A stretch of 30,282 nucleotides of DNA. It comes from Utricularia gibba (taxonomy: Eukaryota > Streptophyta > Magnoliopsida > Lamiales > Lentibulariaceae). Shown here piece by piece: positions 10,444 through 20,913 of this stretch; position 1 is the first letter of the stretch; every line of letters begins with the position of its first letter. The stretch covers positions 1-30,282 of the forward strand of contig NEEC01000110.1 in assembly GCA_002189035.1 (NCBI GenBank), read 5' to 3'. The notes under the pieces are model-generated. The model did not search any database, had not been told where the DNA came from, and saw nothing but the letters and a program-made list of their open reading frames with translations. The position numbers and the translations under genes are program-made.

Positions 10444-11877
10444 TTAACTAAACCACCAAACTGATCCCATTTACACTCACAAATCACCAACAAAAAACTT
10501 CACACATTTCTGCTCAAAATATTCAACAAGCTTCACTTCTCCAACCACTCGCTTCCCCTGTAAAGCAGAGATCAAGCCGAAATTCATCTCCATTCATACA
10601 TTTAGAAAGAAACAAAGAAAAAGCATTTTTTTCCCCACAGCACATAAGGGCGTCCACATACATCACTCAATTCACAACCATCAACAGCAAAAGCTCAAAA
10701 ATTACCACTAAACCTAATACAACCCCTCTTCTACTTCACACGAATCAACAGGCAGCTCAAGATCAAAAAATTAACCACAGCAGTTGACCAAAACCTCTGA
10801 ATTTCCCATTCCAGTCAGACAATCGACTCAACCAAGTTTCCAAAAAAGGCCAACAGACAATTTCCCAACTCCTGAAAAGCGGAAACTTGTGCGAAATACC
10901 AGAAACAACAAGAAAAACAGTGAATGGAATCCGAGAAAGCACTGAAGTTGACCGTCGAGCATCGGGATCTTGACATCTGTGCCGTGTTACGGAATCTAAT
11001 TTACAAAAATGGAAGCACGTTTTTTTGTGGTCGGAATTCGACGTAGTTTTTCAAATTTAATCAATACGGTAGTTGGCGAATAAAATAAGTAAAAAAGGAC
11101 AATTATTTGGCATTATTTGTAGTATTTGGATGGATGTAGGGTGACGTAATAATTCATTGGAAGTCCCAGTTTCAATAATCAAAAAATAGTCACATTATTT
11201 GATAGGAATGTTGGTCATATCAATGGTAAAGCATTTATATCTCTAAATATTTATCATTAAATATATATGTATCATTATTCAAATATTATATTTATTTATC
11301 ATGTATTTGAGAAATGAATATTTAAATAAAAATATATTTTAAATATTTATTAATTCATGATGTTATATATTACTATTTATCGAAGATGTAATTAAGATGT
11401 ATAATTTAACATAAAATAAATTTTTATATTTAATATGTGTAATTTTTATTTAATATAAATTAAAAGTACTTTTTATAATATGTTAAATAGAAAAAAAACA
11501 CCCAGCAAATAATTATGTTTAAAGAATATACCAACTTCTAATTAATTATTATATAAAATTATTTGATAAAACTAATTATTCTAATCATCTCTGAGTTTGC
11601 TCCAGTTTGAATGTGTGTGTGGTATTTCTGTGTGTCTCCAGGAAGGCTGGATTTTCTTGATTGCAGGTGAGAGTCTCCGTCTCTAGGTGTAAACATCTTG
11701 ATTCATGTGCATGTTATTGAAGCGGTGTCCGTGGTTACGGGGTTTCTCTTTCATGCGCCCAATATGTTCGATGAAATGCGTGACTCAATTTTATTGTTTT
11801 AGCTTCTTGGTGTGCTGCTTTTCGTTTCTGAATGCATTGGGGAGTCCCTTTTTAGTTGTTGCGTCTTCCAGATTGTG
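10444..11877. other. Divergent intergenic region between NLP and the PPR gene, with both 5' UTRs
   Basis: Positions 10444 to about 10990 look like the NLP leader (C/A-rich on the plus strand) with a probable leader intron. Positions 11040-11580 are very AT-rich with no gene or clear repeat ends. From about 11600 the PPR leader begins. It has a probable intron at 11667-11802 (CAG|GTGAGA ... TTGTTTTAG). Confidence 0.5.
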
Positions 11878-11878
11878 A
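11753..11878 (+). other. Upstream ORF overlapping the PPR start codon (41 codons plus stop)
   Basis: ATG at 11753 opens a frame ending in TGA at 11876-11878, which shares its A with the PPR start codon (TGATG). If the inferred leader intron 11667-11802 is removed, this ATG is lost. A shorter uORF from ATG 11832 (MHWGVPF-stop) then remains. Its effect on translation is inference. Confidence 0.4.
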
Positions 11879-13593
11879 TGCTGCGAAGATTTACGCTTTC
11901 TCGTCATTTCTTATGTAAAACTGCAAGACCAATGGGTGATGGTGTTCCTTCATCAGTTCGCTGGAAGGTTCGCGGCTGCTGCATTTCATTGTGGGATTCA
12001 ATACTTCCATCTAACGCAAGTTTTTTATATTGTTGGAATTCGAGTGTGGCTGTTGAGCGCTCTTTTCAGTTGAATACATCACTTTTAACTCAGCATCTGA
12101 GACATTTTTGTATAGTAGAGCCCTTCGAAACAGAGAAAGAGTCTGCAGTTGATGAATGCGATCCTGCTGGTAACGTCCACAAAACAGTGTTGGATCATGC
12201 GCGTCCGGAATATAAAATGGAGGCAGCTCTTGATGGTTTAGGCATCCGACTGACTACTACTTTGGTGGTGGAGGTTCTACACAGGCTTAGATTTGATGAG
12301 AAATTAGCATTGAGGTTCTTTACTTGGGCGGGGCACAGTGAATATTATAGCCATGAGACTGAGTCCTACAATAAGATGATTGACATACTCTCCTGTACTA
12401 AGCACAAGGTCAAGCAGTTTGGTATTGTCTGTGATGTTCTTGATCATATGAAAAGATCAAAAAAGGCATCGATTCCCATTGATGGGCTACTAACTATTTT
12501 GAAGCAGTATACTGAGAAGCACTTGACGCATCTTCAGAAGATTGTCAAGAGGAACAAGAAGATAAGGGTCAAGTCACAACCTGAGATCAATGCATTTAAC
12601 ATGCTTCTGGATGCCTTGTGTAAGTGTTCCCTTGTTGAGGATGCACAGTCCATGTTCGATAGGGTGAAGAACAAGGTAAATCCTAATACGGAAACATACA
12701 ACATTTTGTTTTTTGGATGGTGCAGGGTCAGAAATCCAACTAGAGCCATGAATGTGCTTGAAAATATGATCAGCAGTGGTCACACGCCTGAGAATTTCAC
12801 GTATAACACTGCTATCGATACCTTTTGCAAAGCAGGGATGTTGAATGAAGCTACTGAGCTTTTGGAATTCATGAAGACAAAGGGCTCCACATCCTCTTCT
12901 CCGACAGCAAAAACATTCTCAATCATGATAATTGCACTAGCTCAGAATGACAGAATGGAATCCTGCTTTAAAGTCTTATCTGATATGATGCAGAGGGGAT
13001 GTCTTCCTGATGTTTCAACATACATGGAACTAATAGAAGGCATGTACCTCTCTGGCAAATCCGAAACAGCTTACAAGTTCCTGGATCAGATGACGCACAT
13101 GGGGTACCCTCCAGATATCGTTACTTACAACTGCTTCCTCAAAGTCCTATGTGATCACGACGATGCCGAAGAAGCACTTCTTCTCTACAAGAAAATGACA
13201 GAAGCCAGATGCACTCCCAGCGTGCAAACATACAATATTATGATCTCCATGTTCTTCAGGATCAAAGACTTTGATGGTGCATTCGAGACATGGAGTGAGA
13301 TGGAACAACGAGGGTGTTTCCCGGACACCGAGAGCTATTGCTCGATGATCGAGGGACTGTTCGCGTGTGGGAATTCCAGAGATGCAGTGCTGCTTCTGGA
13401 CAGAGTTATGAACATGGGAATGCAGCTTCCGTATAAGAAGTTTGATGAGTTCCTGGCGCACCTTTCAGCTGCTGGTGACTTGCAAACCATTCACAGGCTT
13501 TCTGATCACATGCGGCAGTTCTACAACCCTGCCATGGCGAGGCGCTTCGCTGTCAGCCAGAAGCGTAGAAGCCTGAGCTTGCGAGGTAAGTGA
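11878..13593 (+). CDS. P-class pentatricopeptide repeat protein, probably mitochondrial
   Basis: A single uninterrupted frame of 571 residues, as is usual for plant PPR genes. I chose the ATG at 11878 because the frame upstream has no ATG, only a GTG at 11812. The N-terminus (MLRRFTLSRHFLCKTARPMG) is rich in Arg, Ser and hydrophobic residues without acids, like a mitochondrial presequence. From about residue 238 a series of roughly nine degenerate 35-residue helical repeats runs to about 535 (for example NAFNMLLDALCKCSLVEDA, TYNILFFGWCRVRNPTRAM, FTYNTAIDTFCKAGMLNEA, VTYNCFLKVLCDHDDAEEA). There is no E, E+ or DYW tail, so it is P class: sequence-specific RNA binding, typically in organelle RNA processing or translation. 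It resembles the Arabidopsis At1g73400 type, from memory. The RNA target cannot be told from this. Confidence 0.93.
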   Translation: MLRRFTLSRHFLCKTARPMGDGVPSSVRWKVRGCCISLWDSILPSNASFLYCWNSSVAVERSFQLNTSLLTQHLRHFCIVEPFETEKESAVDECDPAGNVHKTVLDHARPEYKMEAALDGLGIRLTTTLVVEVLHRLRFDEKLALRFFTWAGHSEYYSHETESYNKMIDILSCTKHKVKQFGIVCDVLDHMKRSKKASIPIDGLLTILKQYTEKHLTHLQKIVKRNKKIRVKSQPEINAFNMLLDALCKCSLVEDAQSMFDRVKNKVNPNTETYNILFFGWCRVRNPTRAMNVLENMISSGHTPENFTYNTAIDTFCKAGMLNEATELLEFMKTKGSTSSSPTAKTFSIMIIALAQNDRMESCFKVLSDMMQRGCLPDVSTYMELIEGMYLSGKSETAYKFLDQMTHMGYPPDIVTYNCFLKVLCDHDDAEEALLLYKKMTEARCTPSVQTYNIMISMFFRIKDFDGAFETWSEMEQRGCFPDTESYCSMIEGLFACGNSRDAVLLLDRVMNMGMQLPYKKFDEFLAHLSAAGDLQTIHRLSDHMRQFYNPAMARRFAVSQKRRSLSLRGK

Positions 13594-14247
13594 CTGAGAT
13601 GACTCCCTGGTGTAATCTCCTCATCTCTTGTATTGTCTATGCTTTAAAAGTAGCCTTTTTTTTTAGTAAAAAAAAAAGGAGTGAGAAGTATTTATTATTG
13701 AATTTTTAGGTAATATTAGATTTAGTTGTGATTTTAAAAGATGACTTTGAAAAATGACCATTCTATTATTACTATATATTAAAAATAATCATTAAAATTT
13801 TAATCTTAGTGTATGAGAAAGAATGTTAGTATAGTTAATTTTAAAAAGTATCGATTTTAAATGGTGATTTATTTAAATTAAATGTTTGAAAAAAATTTTT
13901 ATTTTAAAGAGATATTTTAATTTTAAGTCCATTTATATAATTTGAAAATTTGTATGCATGTGATGGGTTGTTTTATTTTAAATTTTATTTGATTTTCAAT
14001 TATATACTTTAATTTTAAAATAAGTATTTTTGTTGTTTAAAAAATTATGATTAAACTATTATATTTCATGAATTATTTATAATAATAATTAGATTACATT
14101 CGATAAAATTATGATTTAAGATTGTTTTTTTATTTTTAAAAATAAAATTGAAAAGTAATGAATTATGAAAATCCAATTAAATGTAAAAAACTAAAAACAC
14201 GGAGAAAAAGAGGAGGTACATCCAACATGCATTTATTCGATTAAAAG
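13594..14247. other. AT-rich intergenic spacer between the PPR and fructokinase genes
   Basis: The PPR 3' UTR occupies the first ~80 bases and includes an A-run at about 13668-13677. The remainder to about 14200 is strongly AT-rich with short A/T runs, and I see no gene or defined repeat in it. Confidence 0.5.
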
Positions 14248-14253
14248 CACGTG
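14248..14253. promoter_or_regulatory. G-box CACGTG in the fructokinase promoter
   Basis: A palindromic CACGTG lies about 135 bases upstream of the fructokinase TATA box. G-boxes bind plant bZIP and bHLH factors; use at this site is inferred from position. Confidence 0.5.
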
Positions 14254-14382
14254 ATGATATTCCAAGAATCAGAATTTCACCGGAGATTCGTCGGTAAAAG
14301 TGGGTTAACGGTCTAACCAGTCAGGGAACGTTTGAATCGTAAAGATACAGTTTTTACCATTTACCGTGATTCGTCCGCCACC

Positions 14383-14391
14383 TATATATAA
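14383..14391 (+). promoter_or_regulatory. TATA box of the fructokinase gene
   Basis: TATATATAA lies 92-100 bases before the start codon at 14483, giving an expected transcription start near 14415. Confidence 0.7.
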
Positions 14392-14482
14392 GCCCCGCTT
14401 CATGTGTGTATCGTCTCTGGTGGTTTTTCCGCACTTTGTTGGTTTCCATTTGTGCAGTGTGTATACACTACAGTGCGCATAA

Positions 14483-16315
14483 ATGGCGGCGGCTGCTGGA
14501 ACCGGAAGTGGTGGTTTGATCATTAGCTTCGGGGAGATGCTGATCGACTTCGTGCCCACTGTTTCTGGGGTGTCGCTGGCGGAGGCGCCTGGGTTTCTCA
14601 AAGCGCCGGGTGGTGCGCCGGCGAACGTCGCGATCGCGGTAGCGAGGTTGGGCGGGAATGCGGCTTTCGTCGGGAAGCTGGGAGATGATGAGTTTGGGCA
14701 AATGTTGGCTGGGATTCTGAAGGAGAATGGGGTCTCTGCGGAGGGGGTCAACTTCGACTCCGGCGCGCGGACGGCACTGGCGTTCGTTACTTTGCGTGCT
14801 GATGGGGAGCGGGAGTTCATGTTCTATAGGAATCCTAGCGCTGATATGCTGCTCACCCCGGAGGAGTTGAATCTTGACCTTATCAGATCTGTGAGTTTCC
14901 AACTCTTTACTCTGGTTTTGGATGCACTGATGGTGTTTGTGTCTGTGCCTGAATGATGATGTTCAAGCTTTCTTTCTTTCGCGTCACATGATAGTGTTCT
15001 TACTGACTTTTGGGTTGAGGTGGCAAGTGCAATTTACTCCGTTTGTGGTGGAGAAAAAAAAAGATGGTCCTGGTTTAGCGAGTTGTTCCTTGTACCGAAT
15101 TCCCATCGTCCCCTATCTCTGCATTTACCGAGCTTTTCTTTAGCTGCACTCTAAGCTGATTGTTGGGCTTCAATGAAAATGGTTGGAATCATGTTCTCTT
15201 TTGCTCATGAATATCGTAGATATTCATTTTTTGAATGGTTATGTACAGGCAAAAGTGTTCCACTACGGATCAATCAGCTTGATCGTGGAGCCATGCCGAT
15301 CAGCTCATCTGAAAGCGATGGAGGTTGCTAAGGAGGCTGGTGCTTTGCTTTCATATGATCCAAATCTCCGGCTACCCCTGTGGGCCTCGCCTGATTATGC
15401 TCGGGAGCAGATCATGAGCATATGGGACAAGGCAGATGTGATCAAGGTCAGTGATGTGGAACTGGAATTCCTCACTGGGAACAACAAAATTGATGATGAA
15501 TCAACCATGACTCTCTGGCACCCAAACTTGAAACTCCTGCTGGTTACCTTGGGAGAGAATGGATGCAGATACTACACTCAGGTACTCGCTTTCTGCACTG
15601 AATTGTTTTTAGTTGACTTCAAACTTCTACATCAGAGGACAGTGGAAAAAGAAAAGGCTTTCAAACTTCTTGCTCTTGAAAGAGTGGTAAAGAGATGGTG
15701 CTTGAGCTCCATCATCCTTGTGCTGTTCAGGATCACAAAGTGTGTGGGAATCGATTCTTTATAAAAAGAACAGATAAACAACCTTAGAATCTGCTTCGAC
15801 TTCATAATCGAATCCTCACCGGGATGCACTATCTTTGACACTTTGATGCATCCATCTTTAAGTTTATTTGTCCTGTTCAGTTATAAGATTCCTAACTTGG
15901 AAAATAAAAAATTAGCCTGTGCTGAATCACACTGGCTGTTGCATTCGAAGACTACTACTTCCTTAACCTGCACTTGTTTTCTTTGGGGTGCCCAGAGTTT
16001 CCATGGAGCTGTGGATGCATTTCAAGTGAAAACAGTGGACACAACAGGAGCAGGCGACTCTTTTGTGGGAGCTCTACTCACTAAGATCGTTGATGATCAC
16101 TCCATCATCGAGGTAACTTTCGAGTACCCAGAGTTTCCATGGAGGTGAGGTTCAAAATGATTTGGATTACGTTTGTTTGGTGATAGAACGAGGCTAGACT
16201 CAAGGAGGTGCTGAAGTTTGCATGTGCTTGTGGAGCTATTACCACAACACAGAAAGGAGCAATCCCTTCTCTTCCAACTCCTGACAAAGTGCTTAATCTT
16301 CTCAATGGCTTTTGA
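14483..16315 (+). CDS. FRK: Fructokinase (PfkB family)
   Basis: Phosphorylates fructose to fructose 6-phosphate with ATP, feeding sucrose-derived fructose into glycolysis and starch synthesis; most plant members are cytosolic. Four exons, all in phase: 14483-14890, 15249-15581, 15996-16112 and 16187-16315, giving 328 residues, the usual length. There is no obvious transit peptide ([20 protein letters not shown] leads straight into the fold). Visible motifs: PfkB signature 1 around residue 43 ([16 protein letters not shown]), the sugar-binding region (FGEMLIDF), and signature 2 DTTGAGDSF at 262-270 with catalytic base Asp268. The nucleotide site ([21 protein letters not shown]) and the C-terminus ([20 protein letters not shown]) match the family. 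Intron 3 contains an 18-nt copy of the exon 3 start. Convergent with the DUF1336 gene. Confidence 0.97.
15991..16144 (+). repeat. 18-nt direct repeat: exon 3 acceptor/start copied into intron 3 of fructokinase
   Basis: CCCAGAGTTTCCATGGAG occurs at 15991-16008, covering the real 3' splice site and the first codons of exon 3. It occurs again exactly at 16127-16144 inside intron 3. The copy carries the AG acceptor dinucleotide, so it is a decoy site only 42-60 bases before the true exon 4 acceptor. Confidence 0.9.
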
Positions 16316-17032
16316 AACGAAGGGAGAGGACAGGGCGGACTCATCCCCTGCTTGTTCACTATGTTTCTGTGATTCAGAAACAATCATCTTTTTTCATGTG
16401 GGATATGTGACAGTTTTAACTGTTAAATGATAATGCCGAAGCACTTTTCCCCCCAAGTCTTCACTACCTTTAGAAATATAACAATATATCTTCATGGCAT
16501 CCGACACATCTCGGACACAATACTAATCAAAAGGGAAGTTGAGACAACTTTTAACAAAAATCAGCATGTAAGAATAAATGTGATATCAATGAGATGGCAT
16601 ATGAATGGTAGCATAAACAACAGGGCAGGGTGCCGTTCAGCAACGAACTACATACACAGTTATCTACAGAAGAAAATTCCAAGTGCCATACTTCACACAA
16701 TCTACAGGTTCAATTGAAAGAATTCTGGAATATGCATACAATCATGATGCAGCTGAAGGCCAGGTGCTAGGATCTAACCTTCAAAGAAATTCTTCATTTT
16801 TTTACATGGGAGATGAACCAGTTGTCGAGCTTCTGTGTGAAATCATATAAAATGTGTTCAAGAGCAAGAAAAAGTAAAACAAAACTGTATCAGTGAGAAT
16901 ATCAGGCATTAAGTGATGAGGCAAGCCACGTTAGTCAAAATCACAGAGGTTTCATGAAGTGGTCCGTGCAATCAAATTGCTGAATCACGCAAGCTGGGAT
17001 AAACAGGGGCTAATTAGTACCTGGTGCATTGA
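16316..17032. other. Convergent 3' region between fructokinase and the DUF1336 gene
   Basis: This holds the 3' UTRs of two genes pointing at each other. No further coding exon, RNA gene or repeat was supported. Confidence 0.5.
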
Positions 17033-17926
17033 CTACTTGTGTTCATCAGCAGAACCGTGATCAGCTTCCACAGAACCTTGATGGATAATATTAGAGATTC
17101 CATGTCCAATAGATTGCCAAAAGCTAGTATTCTGAGATGAAACTGATTCATGAGATGGAAACTCAACTTGTCTTGCCGAAGCTGCATCTAGCTCAGAGAA
17201 TCTTATAGCACCTAAGATTCGCTCTGGTAACTCCGATTCATCTTGGCCCTCGATGAGAAAAGCCAAATCAACGGTAAGTGTTCTTAAGTATCCAAATGCC
17301 AGATGAACTATAGCATTTGCAATCACTGAAGATCCAACATCTATATCAACCTCTATAAAGTTTTCACCTAAAGAATACTTGCACCTAAGTGCCCTACCAA
17401 TTATGCAAATAGCCTGCTCCCCAACTGCAGCTCTCACAATCCAGGGACCTTTCACTATGTTAGCTATCATCTTTAGCCTCGCATTCCGAAATCCATCATC
17501 CTCCTTTAAGAACTTTGCAATCAAAGAATCCTCCTGATTGTTTTCCATCCCCACAAAATAAGCAATCGCAGAGAAGTTTTCTTTAGTTGGGACTTGTAAA
17601 TTGAAAGCCCAAACAAAGGGATTGCAACCTTTTGAGCATTCATCATCCAGTGCTCTCCTAATGTGATATTCAGAGTTATTCAACAATTCTGAAACCTTAG
17701 ATGATCCTCCTTTAACCCAATCAAAACCTAAGGGCTTTAGAAGATAATCTCCACCTGGTATCTTCTCCTTTGTTGTCAGATACTCAGGACCACGAACTTT
17801 GAAAATATCGCCAGGTGGGGAAGCCCAGCCATTTGAACAATCATCTGGATCACGAAGAGGAACAGAACCCTCTGATTTCACTCGTTCAATCCAATCAAGA
17901 CATGGGCTTTCCTCAGGGTTTTCCAT
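17033..17926 (-). CDS. DUF1336 / EDR2-C domain protein (EDR2-like, stand-alone)
   Basis: A single coding exon of 297 residues starting MENPEESPCLDWIERVKSEG. Almost the whole protein is the DUF1336 domain found at the C-terminus of ENHANCED DISEASE RESISTANCE 2. Landmarks are WASPPGDIFKVRGPEYLTTK, LLKPLGFDWVKG, NPFVWAFNLQVP, KGPWIVRAAVGEQAICIIGR and VDIDVGSSVIANAIVHLAFG. The PH and START lipid-binding domains of full EDR2 are absent. That matches a known subgroup of short plant DUF1336 proteins (for example the At5g10750 type) rather than a truncation. Molecular function is unknown; a membrane or lipid role is only suggested by EDR2. A short 5' UTR intron is likely at 18015-17938 (TTACAG|GTGAAA to GAACAG|ATT on the minus strand), 11 bases before the ATG. 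Confidence 0.9.
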   Translation of the reverse strand: MENPEESPCLDWIERVKSEGSVPLRDPDDCSNGWASPPGDIFKVRGPEYLTTKEKIPGGDYLLKPLGFDWVKGGSSKVSELLNNSEYHIRRALDDECSKGCNPFVWAFNLQVPTKENFSAIAYFVGMENNQEDSLIAKFLKEDDGFRNARLKMIANIVKGPWIVRAAVGEQAICIIGRALRCKYSLGENFIEVDIDVGSSVIANAIVHLAFGYLRTLTVDLAFLIEGQDESELPERILGAIRFSELDAASARQVEFPSHESVSSQNTSFWQSIGHGISNIIHQGSVEADHGSADEHK

Positions 17927-19354
17927 AAAGCAATAATCTGTTCAGGAACAAAAACCAACCAACATCAGGGCAGTCCATCCAATGCTTCTTCAAGTAAACA
18001 GAAGAGAAATTTCACCTGTAAGCAGACACAACAAGAATGCGGGATCTGGGGGCCGGAGCTGTAGATCACGCAGAGATTCTTTGAAAATGAGTTGCAACCG
18101 TTGCGTATGATCAACACTGAATCGATGAGGTGGATCTCAGCCAACTGCAAATTCCAGACTCAATCCTCTTTAAGCAAAATCACATTTTGCTTTGAAATTT
18201 CAGTTACAAGCAAGGTATCTTTTTCCAATAAACAAATGAAATTTAATTGCATAATGTTTTCCCACCTTCCAATTTTACCCTTCAATTCCAATATTTAAAC
18301 GGATTAAAAATAAATCCTATTGTAATTCAAAAAGGTTTCGAGTGTGTTATGTAATTTGAAATTGTATTTTAAACTATGTAGAATAAAATTATTGTTTTTA
18401 AAAATATATTAATAAAAGCAATTTGATATTCTAAAATTATTTTATACAATAATATAAATTTAATAATATTATTTATTTATTTATTTAAATTTTAATAGAT
18501 TAAATTATTATATAATTTCATATTATAATATAAATATATTTTTAGAATAGATAAAAAGAGAATGATATACTATTTTAATTAATTTTATTTAATCTCTTAA
18601 ACATAGATTCCAGAAATTCATGATTTCTAAAGTTAATTACAGAATATAAATTTCTAATTTTACTATATAGCAGTTAAAAATTGAAATCCTTAAAAATTAA
18701 ACATAATTAATTCAAAAAATTAATAACATATAACAAGCCCTATATTTCCATAAACTGATGATTTTGAATATGAACACTCTATGAGAATGGTAATGAATCC
18801 ATTACATAGTTATTTAGTTTGTGTTTATAAAATGAAAATAATGTTTTTTCCTTATCTATTTTTTATAGAAAAGAAAATTAAAAAATATATAAATCATAAA
18901 AAAAATTCAAAATAACCCAATTCCATAGCCTTACATTCATCACATTCTAATGCAAATAACCATACAAGAAGAGATGTGTAATATCATTTAATCACATGTT
19001 AATTTCACTTAAATTTCATAGTCAAAGGATCTAAAAATAACTAGTAATCATTCCATATAATTCTCTATGTGAATTTCAATTCACCAAAACCACTTGTGAG
19101 AATCAAATAAATAAAAATCAGCATTCATAAATAAAAGTAAATAATTTTTTATCAACTATAATAAAATGAAGGATTAAGATTGGATTTATTTCAAATCTAT
19201 AGCAAATCATTTGGAAGACTATTGAAAGAAAAGCACACAATTGTGACTTTGGTTACTGTGAACCATGAGGATTTTGGGATTTGATAGGGTTAGAAAGTTT
19301 TTTTTTTTAATTTTTAAATGTAAAGAAGAAAAATTGAAAGGATGTGGAATTTCT

Positions 19355-19390
<36 letters not shown>

Positions 19391-19943
19391 GCCTCCTTAG
19401 ACCACAAGTTTAGGGCTTATGGCCCAAAATCCAAAGCCCATGTGAGGTTCTGGCGATGGTGCCCGCCTGCTGGGTGACTCTAGGGTTGGGGTATTTTTCC
19501 TGCGGTACCGAACTTTCAATTGACTACAATTTTCAGAATTCAGTGGTATGGTGGAGCCACTATTCGGTGTCTTTGTGGTGCTGCTAACTGCTTACTGTTC
19601 CTAGGTGCAAAATCGCTTGGTTTCCAGGTTTCGATCTTCTTTAACATCGGCATTCAATGAAGAAAGAATCATCTTACTAGGTTATGCGTTAGAATGCTGC
19701 ATTTCACGAAACTAGATTGAAATCTCATGTCTTGTGTATTGGGTTACTAATCCGAACACTGAATTGCTTTCTTTTTGTGTGTTTTAGGTCATCTTGCTGC
19801 GAGAGTGTGTGTATATGATGTGCAAACCTGTAAGATGTGCATCAGTCTGAGAAATAAGCATCCAAAAATTTGAATAGATTATTAATCCAGTCTGAATAGA
19901 TTGCTCTATTGTCTGCCTCCGGAGTACAACCACCTCTGGGAAG
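17927..19943. other. Divergent AT-rich spacer with UTRs and promoter of the gene at 19944
   Basis: Positions 17927 to about 18200 hold the DUF1336 leader. Positions 18280-19250 are very AT-rich without a gene. Positions 19388-19490 look like a housekeeping promoter for the gene at 19944: site II elements TGGGCC (19388-19393), GGCCCA (19421-19426) and AGCCCA (19435-19440), then a telobox-like TAGGGTT (19481-19487). The rest to 19943 is probably spliced 5' UTR. Confidence 0.5.
19359..19387. repeat. (TA)n microsatellite
   Basis: About 14 TA units directly abut the first site II element of the next gene's promoter. Confidence 0.95.
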
Positions 19944-20913
19944 ATGGGGACTCCAGGTACATTTTGGGGGCAAGGTCCCTCTCAGGTTTTTTAGTTGTTG
20001 ACAGAATCTGTGTTGATTGAATGAAGGAGTTTTTGGTTTATATGTTACGTTGTTGAAAATATTCCACTCTATGATTCTGCAGAAGATGATCCTTTTCCAC
20101 AGCCTGCTCAGACAACTTCAGTCAAATCCGAACCTGTTGAAAACTTCCCACCTGCTGTCGAAAATGCAGTTGGACCTGAAGTTAAGTCTGAATCTTCATT
20201 GGTTGTTAAATCAGAGTATTCGTGTGTACTACCAGAGTCAGAAGGAAAAACAAAGGTCGAAACAAATGAGGACGAAGATCACAGTCTAGACGATAAGAAA
20301 ACAGTATTTTCGCAGACTAATGCTATGATATCTCGGATTAGAAGCAATACTGCTGCACGGAATTATAACATTGCACCGGGGCCGTTGTTGAAGAAAAGAC
20401 CTCAGAGTAGTGGTAAGCAGAAATCGAGAATATCCAGCAAGAAACACGTTAGTTCAAAACCTGTTCCAGAGCTCTTTGCTTCAAGGAAAGCCCAGGAGGA
20501 AATAAGAACATATGAGGTATGACTCGGTTGGCATTTTTTGTGTGCCTCTAAAATTTGTGACTCGGTTGGCATTTTTTGTGTGACTCGGCTTTCATTCGAG
20601 TAATGCCTTCAACTCCGCTTCCATACTGTTTTGCTAATGCGTCGTGTATGATTTTCAGGAACTGAAGAACGTAGCAACCACTGAGCTGAATTCTTTGTAT
20701 GATGAGATTCGTCCGGTGATTGAAGAACATGAAAGGGACAATCAAGACAACATTTCTACTAGTGTAGCAGAAAAATGGATGCAAGCTACCTGTGCCAAAT
20801 GGAAGGCAGAGTTCGATTTTCACTTTTCGATTGTGAAGAATGTCATTTGCCCTTCCAATCCCAACACAGAGGAAGCAAAACCTGCCACAGGTGGGGAACT
20901 AATTGAGAACTAG
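19944..20913 (+). CDS. Unrecognised plant protein, 233 aa, with three VKSE motifs and a basic NLS-like tract
   Basis: Three coding exons fit phase exactly: 19944-19956 (only 13 nt, MGTP plus one base), 20083-20516 and 20659-20913. The phase fixes the tiny first exon: only the donor CCAG|GTACAT joins to the long exon 2 frame (EDDPFPQPAQTTSVKSEPVE...). Residues 1-80 are acidic and disordered-looking and contain VKSE three times (Lys19, Lys39, Lys47), a perfect match to the SUMO acceptor pattern (hydrophobic-K-x-E). Residues about 100-145 are basic (LLKKRPQSSGKQKSRISSKK), a likely nuclear signal. The C-terminal 85 residues are helical-looking and acidic (ELKNVATTELNSLYDEIRPV, EKWMQATCAKWKAEFDFHF). 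I do not recognise the family; a nuclear protein is the best inference. The site II/telobox promoter fits constitutive expression. Confidence 0.75.
20521..20582 (+). repeat. Tandem 38-bp duplication in intron 2
   Basis: GACTCGGTTGGCATTTTTTG plus GTGTG-type flank (24 nt in all) occurs at 20521-20544 and again at 20559-20582, followed by a third short piece (TGACTCGG). It begins 4 bases inside the intron, next to the 5' splice site. It looks like a replication-slippage duplication. Confidence 0.85.

Noticed and set aside
12534..13461. Several antisense ORFs inside the PPR gene
   Set aside because: Shadows of a strong, repeat-containing sense frame.
14305..14902. Long antisense ORFs over fructokinase exon 1 (144 and 171 codons)
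   Set aside because: They mirror the GC-rich coding exon on the opposite strand and have no recognisable protein features.
15806..15825. tRNA/SINE B-box-like ATCGAATCC in fructokinase intron 2
   Set aside because: No matching A box and no cloverleaf could be built around it.
19957..19985. Reading GTFWGQGPSQ as the continuation of exon 1 of the unknown gene
   Set aside because: Splicing after CTCAG leaves the wrong phase for the long exon 2; the CCAG|GTACAT donor gives perfect phase through all exons.
20017..20289. 90-codon ORF overlapping exon 2 of the unknown gene
   Set aside because: Alternative frame of a coding exon; the frame ending in RTYE joins exon 3 correctly and this one does not.
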